From assembly GCA_050485385.1 (NCBI GenBank), contig JBJHBG010000148.1, positions 1 through 9,226 on the forward strand: 9,226 bases of DNA, given 5' to 3'. Shown here one piece after another: positions 1-5,192 of this stretch. Both the position numbers and the translations under genes were made by a program. Position 1 is the first letter of the stretch, and the number at the start of each line of letters is the position of its first letter. The stretch is from RECO01 sp050485385 (GTDB lineage: Bacteria; Pseudomonadota; Alphaproteobacteria; Geminicoccales; Geminicoccaceae). The notes below the pieces were generated by a model. The model searched no databases. It had not been told where the DNA came from and saw nothing but the letters and a program-made list of their open reading frames with translations.

Positions 1-1
1 C

Positions 2-76
2 TACCGCATCGCCGAGGTCGACCTTACCCAACACTCGGACCGTCCGAGTGTCACCCAGCTCCTCGTACGCCTGTAA
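2..76 (+). CDS. 3' end of an unidentified plus-strand gene (partial)
   Basis: Reading from base 2 gives 24 uninterrupted codons ending in TAA at 74-76. The residues begin YRIAEVDLTQHSD and end VTQLLVRL. Most third positions are G or C, as in the real genes of this window, which supports coding. The fragment is too short to assign a family. An end of this kind would fit a small regulator or an enzyme, but that is a guess. It runs convergently towards the phn operon, whose last stop lies about 50 bases further on, and a possible terminator follows. A perfect palindrome at 31-51 lies inside it. Confidence is limited because 24 codons can stay open by chance in GC-rich DNA. Confidence 0.4.
   Translation, partial: YRIAEVDLTQHSDRPSVTQLLVRL
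31..51. repeat. Perfect 10-bp inverted repeat with a 1-base centre
   Basis: ACACTCGGAC at 31-40 and GTCCGAGTGT at 42-51 are perfect reverse complements around a single C. It lies within the putative 3' end of the upstream partial gene. The centre is too tight for an ideal hairpin loop, so a dimeric protein-binding site or chance within coding sequence are the alternatives. No T-tract follows, so it is not a standard terminator. Confidence 0.5.
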
Positions 77-97
77 CCCTTGTCTCCGGTCCGTACA

Positions 98-128
98 GGG
101 ACCATCGAGTCCCCCCCCTTTTCTTTTT
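98..128 (+). terminator. Possible rho-independent terminator of the upstream plus-strand gene
   Basis: GGGAC at 98-102 and GTCCC at 109-113 form a 5-bp GC stem around a 6-base loop. More C residues follow, then a T-rich run (TTTTCTTTTT) at 119-128. It lies 21 bases after the TAA at 74-76, which suits ending that transcript. The T-run touches the phnE stop codon. The stem is short, the T-run is displaced by about five bases, and a competing stem (GGTCC 88-92 with GGACC 99-103) is possible, so this is tentative. Confidence 0.35.
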
Positions 129-943
129 CAGATTAAGCGCTTGCGGATTTGCGTGACCAGGATCTCGGCGAGGATCACGACGGTGAAGATGGCCAGTAGG
201 ATCGTCGCGACGCGGGTCCACTGGAAGAAGTTCATGGCGGAATCGAGCACGAGGCCGATGCCGCCGGCGCCGACCAGGCCGAGCACGGCCGATTCGCGCA
301 CGTTGATGTCCCAGCGGAAGAGCGCGATCGACCAGAAGGCAGGTTGTACCTGCGGCCAGTAGCCTTTGAGCAGGATGGCGGGCCAGGAGGCGCCGGCGGC
401 GCGCAGGGCTTCGATGGTCCCGGCGTTGCTCTCCTCCAGCGCTTCCGCCAGCAGCTTGCCGACGAAGCCGACCGAGCGGAACGCGATGGCGATGGTGCCG
501 GCAAGCGCTCCGGGGCCGAAGATGGCGACGAACAAAAGCGCCCAGACCAGCGAATTGACCGAGCGCGAGGCCACCAGGATCAGCTTGGCGAACTCGTTGA
601 CCAGCCGGATAGGGACGATGTTCCGCGCAGCGAGAAGACCCACCGGCACGGCCAGCAGGATCGCGAGGATGGTGCCGAGGGTGGCGATGTGGATGGTCTC
701 GATCAGCGCGCCGTGGACGGTGGCCGGGTAGTAGGCGAGGTCCGGCGGCCACATGCGGCGCAGGAGGTCCGCCATTTGGTTGTGCGCGTCGTAGAGGAAT
801 TCCGGGATGATGCGGACGTTGCGCACCGACCAGACGACCGCCATCACGATGCCGAGATAGGCCGCGAACCGGGCGAGGCGCTGCGCCGGCGTGAAGCGCT
901 GCCAGGTAGGCGTCCGCCGTTGCGGTAGAGTGGTGACGCTCAC
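128..943 (-). CDS. phnE: Phosphonate-type ABC transporter permease PhnE (second of two)
   Basis: This is an inner-membrane permease subunit of a phosphonate/phosphite/phosphate importer, 271 residues from a GTG start at 943. That start overlaps the stop of the preceding permease gene as GTGA; an in-frame TTG at 964 is less likely. The sequence shows an N-terminal amphipathic stretch, a first hydrophobic segment near residues 27-40, a WPPD motif near 65-68 matching MFPPD in its partner, then about five further hydrophobic segments. The cytoplasmic loop that docks on the ATPase (EAA loop) is around residues 178-200, with EALRAAGAS and a conserved P nearby. The C-terminus is basic. It is the last gene of phnD-phnC-phnE-phnE. 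Two homologous permeases probably form a heterodimeric channel. The family assignment is firm; the exact substrate is not known. Confidence 0.93.
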   Translation of the reverse strand: MSVTTLPQRRTPTWQRFTPAQRLARFAAYLGIVMAVVWSVRNVRIIPEFLYDAHNQMADLLRRMWPPDLAYYPATVHGALIETIHIATLGTILAILLAVPVGLLAARNIVPIRLVNEFAKLILVASRSVNSLVWALLFVAIFGPGALAGTIAIAFRSVGFVGKLLAEALEESNAGTIEALRAAGASWPAILLKGYWPQVQPAFWSIALFRWDINVRESAVLGLVGAGGIGLVLDSAMNFFQWTRVATILLAIFTVVILAEILVTQIRKRLI

Positions 944-1728
944 TGGAAGCTCTTCCGGAGCCAAGTCGCGATCACCTCGCCGACCATGATCATCGCGATG
1001 ATCGAGATCAGGATCGCCGTCACGAAGTCGTAGTCGAAGCGCTGGAACGCCGAGAACAGCGTGCCGCCGATGCCGCCGCCGCCGACGATGCCCACCATGG
1101 TAGAGTTCCGGAGGTTGCTGTCGAGCTGATAGGTCGAAAAGCCGATGAAGCGCGACATGACCTGCGGCAGCACGCCCATGATGACCACGCCCATGAAGCT
1201 GGCGCCGCTGGCGCGCACCGCTTCCACCTGCTTCAGCGAGATCTCCTCGATCGCCTCCGCGAACAGTTTGGCGACGAAACCGATGGAGGCCAGGATCAAG
1301 GCGAAGATGCCGGCGAGCGCGCCGAAGCCGATCGCCTTGACGAAGATGATGGCGACGATGATCGGGTGGAACGAGCGGGCCAGCGCAATGACGGCGCGGG
1401 CCGGCACCGTGACCGCCACCGGCATGAGGTTGCGCGCCGCCATGAGGCCGATCGGCAGCGACAGGAGGATGCCGATGGCGGAGGCGATGACGGCGATCTG
1501 CAGGCTCTCCACCAGGCCGTCGACCAGCAGGTTCCAGCGTGCGAAGTCGGGCGGGAACATGCGCCCGAGAAAGTCCTGCCCCCGGTCCAGGCCGACGACG
1601 AAGCGCTCCCAGGTGAAGTCGAGCCGGCTCGCGGCATAGACGACGTAGAGGACCAGTGCCGCCCAGCCCGCTCGCACGCGCCAGTCGGGGCGGAAGGCAC
1701 GGCGGCGCCAGGACGTCGCGGGCGTCAT
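940..1728 (-). CDS. phnE: Phosphonate-type ABC transporter permease PhnE (first of two)
   Basis: This is an inner-membrane permease of the Phn family, 262 residues from an ATG at 1728 that overlaps the phnC stop as ATGA. A GTG at 1737 would add three residues but lacks this tidy junction. A basic N-terminus leads into a hydrophobic segment at about 21-34, then the MFPPD motif near 57-61. Further membrane segments lie around 70-98, 107-133, 135-152 and 233-255. The EAA loop is near 169-188 (EAVRASGAS then LP). A glycine-rich stretch (GIVGGGGIGG) near 213-222 is typical of PhnE. It resembles the next gene along its length, as expected for tandem permeases that pair in the membrane. Its substrate could be phosphonate, phosphite or phosphate. 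Confidence 0.94.
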   Translation of the reverse strand: MTPATSWRRRAFRPDWRVRAGWAALVLYVVYAASRLDFTWERFVVGLDRGQDFLGRMFPPDFARWNLLVDGLVESLQIAVIASAIGILLSLPIGLMAARNLMPVAVTVPARAVIALARSFHPIIVAIIFVKAIGFGALAGIFALILASIGFVAKLFAEAIEEISLKQVEAVRASGASFMGVVIMGVLPQVMSRFIGFSTYQLDSNLRNSTMVGIVGGGGIGGTLFSAFQRFDYDFVTAILISIIAMIMVGEVIATWLRKSFQ

Positions 1729-2546
1729 GCGAGCCACGCCTCGCCGTCGTGGCCCTTGCCGTAGATCAGTTCCAGATGATGGTCCGCGAGGTCGCTCGGC
1801 GGGCCGTCGAACACCACGCGGCCTTCGGACATGCCGACGATGCGGTCGGCGAAGCGCTTGGCGAGGACCACGTCATGGATGTTGATGACGACCGGGATGT
1901 CACGCTCGGCGGCGAGGTCGCGCATCAAGGACATGATCTCGACCGAGGTGCGCGGATCCAGGGACGACGTCGGCTCGTCGGCGAGCAGCAGGCGTGGCTC
2001 CTGCATCACCGCGCGGGCGATGCCGACGCGTTGCCGCTGGCCGCCGGAAAGGGCGTCGGCGCGGCGGGTCGCGAACTCGGCGAGGCCGACCCGGTCGAGC
2101 AGCGCGAACGCCCGGGCGATGTCGGCCTCGGGATAATGGCGCAGCCACACCCGCCAGAGCGGCGTGTAGCCGAGCCGGCCGCAGAGCAGGTTCTCGATGA
2201 CGCTCAGCCGCTCGACCAGGTTGTACTCCTGGAAGACCATGCCGATCTCGCGCCGCGCCGCGCGCAGGCCCGCACCGCGCAGCTTGGTAAGGTCGCGGCC
2301 GCCCAGGAGGACCTCGCCCGAGGTGGGCTCGACCAGCCGGTTGATGCAGCGGATCAGGGTCGACTTGCCGGTGCCGGAGGGGCCGATGATGGCGACCACG
2401 CCGCGGCTCGGAAAGTCGAGCGAGACGTCGTGCAGGACCGGTTTGCCGCGCTCGTAGGCCTTGGTCAGCTTACGGATCGAGAGGATGTGCCGTGCCTCGG
2501 CCGGTGCCTGCGCCCCGGCCGAGGTATCGATCACGGCAGCCTTCAC
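1725..2546 (-). CDS. phnC: Phosphonate-type ABC transporter ATP-binding protein PhnC
   Basis: This is the cytoplasmic ATPase that powers the Phn importer, 273 residues. All ABC motifs are visible and intact: Walker A GPSGTGKS at 55-62, the Q-loop glutamine at 106 (MVFQEYNL), signature LSGGQ at 166-170, Walker B LLLADE near 186-191, D-loop SSLD just after, and the H-loop histidine at 224 (INIHD). The FQEYNLVERLSV and EPTSSLD stretches are typical of PhnC. I chose the GTG at 2546 because it overlaps the phnD stop as GTGA; a second in-frame GTG lies four codons later. The gene sits between phnD and the two permeases and is overlapped by its neighbour at each end, implying translational coupling and matched subunit supply. 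Confidence 0.95.
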   Translation of the reverse strand: MKAAVIDTSAGAQAPAEARHILSIRKLTKAYERGKPVLHDVSLDFPSRGVVAIIGPSGTGKSTLIRCINRLVEPTSGEVLLGGRDLTKLRGAGLRAARREIGMVFQEYNLVERLSVIENLLCGRLGYTPLWRVWLRHYPEADIARAFALLDRVGLAEFATRRADALSGGQRQRVGIARAVMQEPRLLLADEPTSSLDPRTSVEIMSLMRDLAAERDIPVVINIHDVVLAKRFADRIVGMSEGRVVFDGPPSDLADHHLELIYGKGHDGEAWLA

Positions 2547-3529
2547 TGCGCTTCCCAGGTGGAGCGGTTGAAGGGCGAGCCCGAGGCATCCGCCACGCGG
2601 CGCACCACGTCCCAATGTTCCTGGTAGGTCACCGGGTAGAAGCGGTCGGCTCCGTCGAACTCGCGCTGCATGTCCTCGGTGTAGCGATAGTCGAAGAAGC
2701 AGGCGAGCAGCCGGTCCCGCAACTCCGGTGCCAGCCGGCTGTCGTAGGCGAAGGACGAGGTGGGGAAGCGCTCCGAGCGATAGATCACGCGGAACTCGTC
2801 CGCGTTCACCTGGCCGCGTCGCGCCATGCGCTCGAACACGTCGGAGGCGACGGCGGCGGCGTCGTAGTCGCCGGAGGCCACGCCCATGATCGAGTTGTCG
2901 TGGCCGCCCGAGAACCGGGGCTCGTAGTCCTGGTCGGGCGTCAGGCCCTCGTCCGGGAACAGCGCGCGCGGGGCGAGGTTGCCCGAGTTCGACGACGGCG
3001 ACACGTGCGCCACCCGCGCGCCGGCGAGGTCGCTCAGTTGCTGGAACGAACTGTCCTCGCGGACGACGACGATCAGGTTGTAGCCCTGCCAGTCCGCTTC
3101 GTCCCCCTTGACCGCGAAGGGCACGGCACCGGCGAGGTTGACGGCGAAGCCGGTCGGACCGGTCGAGAAGCCGCCGACGTGGAGCCGGCCGGAGCGCATC
3201 GCCTCGATCTGTGCCGCGTTCGACTGGACGTTGAAGTAGACCACGTCGCGCCCGGTGCATTCGCGGAGGTAGCCGACGAAGTCGCCGAAAATATTGGCGT
3301 AGACTGCCGGGTCCTCGACCGGCGTGTAGGCAAAGACGAGGGTCGACGGGTCGCGCCACTGCGACGGATCGGTCGGCGTATCGGCGACGAGATCGCCGTC
3401 GGCGTCGCAGAAGAGGTCGTCGAGATCGCCGCGGTTCGGGCAGTCGTCCGCTGCGGCCGCGCCGGCACCGATCAGAAACGCGCCGGCAAGGCAGGCCCCG
3501 AGGGCGTGCCGGGTTAGGGTCGACGTCAT
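2543..3529 (-). CDS. phnD: Phosphonate/phosphite/phosphate ABC transporter substrate-binding protein PhnD
   Basis: This is the periplasmic binding protein of the Phn importer, 328 residues. The ATG at 3529 is backed by AGGAGG (plus-strand 3538-3543) eight bases upstream. A signal peptide with hydrophobic core at about 9-25 ends in AAAA before DDC, predicting cleavage near residue 27. The mature N-terminus has two cysteines (30 and 41) and an acidic stretch DADGDLVAD (42-50) resembling a calcium-binding loop. The type 2 periplasmic fold then starts at LVFAYTPVEDP (64-74). SPSSNSG (167-173) corresponds to the Ser/Thr-Ser-Gly anion-binding turn of PhnD proteins, and GGHDNSIMGVASGDYDAAAV (198-217) to the second-domain ligand segment. 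The protein captures the ligand and delivers it to the two PhnE subunits. Phosphonate, phosphite and phosphate cannot be distinguished by eye. Confidence 0.93.
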   Translation of the reverse strand: MTSTLTRHALGACLAGAFLIGAGAAAADDCPNRGDLDDLFCDADGDLVADTPTDPSQWRDPSTLVFAYTPVEDPAVYANIFGDFVGYLRECTGRDVVYFNVQSNAAQIEAMRSGRLHVGGFSTGPTGFAVNLAGAVPFAVKGDEADWQGYNLIVVVREDSSFQQLSDLAGARVAHVSPSSNSGNLAPRALFPDEGLTPDQDYEPRFSGGHDNSIMGVASGDYDAAAVASDVFERMARRGQVNADEFRVIYRSERFPTSSFAYDSRLAPELRDRLLACFFDYRYTEDMQREFDGADRFYPVTYQEHWDVVRRVADASGSPFNRSTWEAQ

Positions 3530-3533
3530 GGAT

Positions 3534-3610
3534 GTTGCCTCCTGTCGCTCACGGTTGGTCGTGATTGTCGTTGTACTGTCACATTGAGCGGTTCGGACGA
3601 GCGAGGCAAC
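3534..3610 (-). promoter_or_regulatory. Possible RBS-sequestering leader of phnD
   Basis: On the minus strand, GTTGCCTCGCTC (3610 to 3599) can pair with GAGC (3550-3547) plus GAGGCAAC (3541-3534), leaving a five-base bulge at 3546-3542. That is 12 Watson-Crick pairs, with two more G-U pairs possible at the inner end. The 3' arm contains GAGG of the phnD Shine-Dalgarno sequence AGGAGG. RNA starting upstream of 3610, for example read-through from the cupin gene, could therefore fold so as to hide the phnD ribosome site. A transcript starting inside the loop would lack the 5' arm and leave the site open. The pairing is seen in the sequence; the function is inferred. Confidence 0.4.
3565..3582 (+). 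promoter_or_regulatory. Pho-box-like direct repeat upstream of phnD
   Basis: TTGTCGT at 3565-3571, four bases, then CTGTCAC at 3576-3582 gives a 7-4-7 layout. The established PhoB site is CTGTCAT, four bases, CTGTCAC. The second half-site matches exactly and the first matches at five of seven positions. A further CTGTCGC lies at 3542-3548. Its position 36-54 bases before the phnD ATG suits phosphate-starvation control of a Phn importer. The caveat is orientation: the repeat reads on the plus strand while phnD is on the minus strand, opposite to the usual arrangement. Confidence 0.35.
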
Positions 3611-3640
3611 TCCCGAGACGCGGGGCCGGCGGCGCGGGAG
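3610..3640 (-). terminator. GC-rich hairpin just downstream of the cupin gene
   Basis: CTCCCG at 3610-3615 and CGGGAG at 3635-3640 are perfect inverted repeats. The GC-rich interior can also pair internally (CCCG 3612-3615 with CGGG 3620-3623). It starts six bases after the cupin stop codon on the minus strand, the right place for a transcript end or an RNA-stabilising hairpin. No U-tract follows, so it may be only a weak terminator. Its last base abuts the 5' arm of the possible phnD leader stem. Confidence 0.3.
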
Positions 3641-3645
3641 GCGTG

Positions 3646-4113
3646 TTAGGTGCTCCGGCGCAGCGCCGCGCCCCATTTGGCTTCCCAGTCGTCGCCGCCC
3701 ATGTCGACGATGCTGCCGTCGGCCTCGAAGAACTTGTTGGGAATCTGGAAGACGGCGAGCATCAGGCCGCCCTCCGGCGCCCAGGCCGAATGCCGGCTGC
3801 CGGCCGGCCGCCAGACGAACTCGCCCGGTCCCACCTCGAGGCCCGCGTCGAGCCCGTCCTTGTCGACCAGCCGACCCTCGAGCACGTAGGTCTGTTCGAT
3901 CAGCGCATGCTCGTGGTCGGGTAGTTCCGCCCCCGGCTCCATCCGGACCAGTGCGGTCAAGAGCCCGTTCTCCGCGTCGAACAGGAGCGTCTTCACCCGG
4001 CAGCCCGGATGACGGACGTCCTGCCAATCGAGGTCGTCGGGCCGGACCAGCCGCGACGCCAGCGGCGGCAGCCCGTCGTGCCCCTTGGCGTGCGGCGTGA
4101 ACGCCTTGCTCAT
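3646..4113 (-). CDS. Small single-domain cupin protein
   Basis: This is a 155-residue single-domain cupin, probably cytoplasmic since no signal peptide or membrane segment is seen. The ATG at 4113 has GGGGAGGA a few bases upstream. Cupin motif 1 is textbook: G61, five residues, H67-x-H69, three residues, E73, six residues, G80. Motif 2 reads G97, five residues, P103-x-G105, two residues, H108; the usual final Asn is replaced by Ala at 112. His67, His69, Glu73 and His108 should bind one metal ion. The segment EQTYVLEG and the WRPAGSRHSAW strand recall the ChrR-like and dihydroxyacetophenone-dioxygenase-like cupins, often of unknown function. It could be a small metalloenzyme (dioxygenase or isomerase) or a ligand sensor. 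It lies upstream of phnD on the same strand, 116 bases apart, and divergent from the amidase gene. Confidence 0.88.
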   Translation of the reverse strand: MSKAFTPHAKGHDGLPPLASRLVRPDDLDWQDVRHPGCRVKTLLFDAENGLLTALVRMEPGAELPDHEHALIEQTYVLEGRLVDKDGLDAGLEVGPGEFVWRPAGSRHSAWAPEGGLMLAVFQIPNKFFEADGSIVDMGGDDWEAKWGAALRRST

Positions 4114-4143
4114 CGTTTCCTCCCCGCGCCTTCGTCCGTGGAC

Positions 4144-4165
4144 GCTGGGTCATCCCTAACCCAGC
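4144..4165. promoter_or_regulatory. Inverted repeat in the divergent cupin/amidase intergenic region
   Basis: GCTGGGT (4144-4150) and ACCCAGC (4159-4165) are perfect 7-bp inverted repeats around eight bases. They lie in the 121-base gap between the divergent cupin and amidase genes, 30 bases before the cupin ATG. The placement suits a shared operator, or a hairpin in the cupin leader. No T-tract follows on either strand. I found no convincing -35/-10 pair for either gene in this gap. Confidence 0.35.
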
Positions 4166-4234
4166 GGCCGGCTGGCGGCGAGCGCCGAATTGCGGCAGGT
4201 TCGCCACCCCGATCCGCGCCGAGGGAGGCCGATC

Positions 4235-5173
4235 ATGCCGCAGCATCACCACCTTCGCTCCACGCCGGAGACCGTGCATTGGGGCTTGCTGGACGCGGCC
4301 CTGCCGCCCGTCCTGCGGATCGCCTCGGGCGATCGCCTGACGGTCGACACGGTGAGCGGGATACCGGAGGCGACGCCGGAGGGCGAGTTCACCGTGCGCG
4401 ACGAGTTGCGCCTGATCCACGAGCGGAGCCGGCGCGGGCCGGGGCCGCACGTGCTGACCGGGCCGGTCTGGATCGAGGGCGCGGAGCCGGGCGATACGTT
4501 GGAGGTGCGCATCCTCGACGTGGAACTCGCCGACGACTGGGGCTGGAACCTCATCCGCCCGCTCATGGGCACGCTGCCGGAGGAGTTTCCGCTGCTCCAA
4601 GTGCGGCATCTCCCGATCGACCGCGCCGCGCGCACCGCAACGTTGCCTTGGGGCACCGCGCTGCCGCTGAGCCCCTTCTTCGGCATCATGGCGGTGGCCC
4701 CGCCCGCCGTTTACGGGGCAGTGACGAGCGTGGTGCCGCGCGAGTTCGGCGGCAACATCGACAACAAGGAGCTGGTGCCGGGCAGCACGCTCTACCTGCC
4801 GATCTTCAATCCGGGCGCGGGCTTCTCGGTGGGCGACGGGCACGCGGTGCAGGGCGACGGCGAGGTCTGCCTCACCGCGCTGGAGACGGGGCTGATCGGC
4901 TCCTTCGAGTTGGTGGTGCGCAAGGACTTGAAGGTCCGCTTCCCGCGCGCCGAGACGCCGACCCACGTCATCAGCATGGGCCTGCACGAGGACCTCGACA
5001 CAGCGGCGCGCCAAGCCGTGCGGGAGATGATCGCGCTGGTGCAAGAGCGCCTGCCGATCACGCGCGAGGAGGCCTACGCGCTCTGCTCGCTAGCGGCCGA
5101 TTTCCGCGTCACGCAGCTCGTCGACGGCAACAAGGGCATCCACGGCATGCTCGCCAAGTCGGTCCTGCGCTGA
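4235..5173 (+). CDS. Acetamidase/formamidase family protein
   Basis: This is a 312-residue member of the FmdA/AmdA family, cytoplasmic amidohydrolases that release ammonia and a carboxylic acid from short amides such as formamide or acetamide. The ATG at 4235 follows GAGGGAGG at 4221-4228; an in-frame ATG at 4190 would add 15 atypical residues. Family hallmarks seen in order are PETVHWG (11-17), an early GD with DTVSG (32-42), TGPVWIEGAEPGDTLEV (75-91), PFFGIMAVAPP (147-157), FGGNIDNKEL (171-180) and VGDGHAVQGDGEV (199-211), the last rich in likely metal or active-site residues. Length is normal for the family. It is transcribed divergently from the cupin and converges with the Mo-hydroxylase gene, the stops being 15 bases apart. 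Nitrogen acquisition or degradation of a larger amide intermediate are both possible. The real substrate cannot be told from sequence. Confidence 0.93.
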   Translation: MPQHHHLRSTPETVHWGLLDAALPPVLRIASGDRLTVDTVSGIPEATPEGEFTVRDELRLIHERSRRGPGPHVLTGPVWIEGAEPGDTLEVRILDVELADDWGWNLIRPLMGTLPEEFPLLQVRHLPIDRAARTATLPWGTALPLSPFFGIMAVAPPAVYGAVTSVVPREFGGNIDNKELVPGSTLYLPIFNPGAGFSVGDGHAVQGDGEVCLTALETGLIGSFELVVRKDLKVRFPRAETPTHVISMGLHEDLDTAARQAVREMIALVQERLPITREEAYALCSLAADFRVTQLVDGNKGIHGMLAKSVLR

Positions 5174-5192
5174 CGGACGAGCCCGCCGTCAG
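5170..5192. terminator. Inverted repeat containing both convergent stop codons
   Basis: CTGACGG (5170-5176) and CCGTCAG (5186-5192) are perfect 7-bp inverted repeats around a 9-base loop. The left arm contains the amidase TGA (5171-5173). The right arm contains the reverse-strand TGA of the Mo-hydroxylase gene (5189-5191). A hairpin forming in either transcript could act as a compact two-way transcript end. No T-run follows on either side, so it is not a canonical intrinsic terminator. Confidence 0.4.

Noticed and set aside
111..127. C8 followed by T-rich tract as a sequencing error or phase-variable homopolymer
   Set aside because: The tract lies just after the phnE stop and outside recognised coding sequence, so slippage would not switch a gene. 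It is better read as part of a possible plus-strand terminator.
1656..3517. Long plus-strand open frames (323 and 341 codons) opposite phnC and phnD
   Set aside because: They mirror codon bias of phnC and phnD, show no family motifs and have no sensible ribosome site. The minus-strand genes carry full ABC and binding-protein motifs.
3530..5044. Extension of the phnD reading frame far upstream through the cupin and amidase region
   Set aside because: The frame stays open only because of base composition. The signal peptide and strong AGGAGG fix the phnD start at 3529, and the upstream translation is low-complexity.
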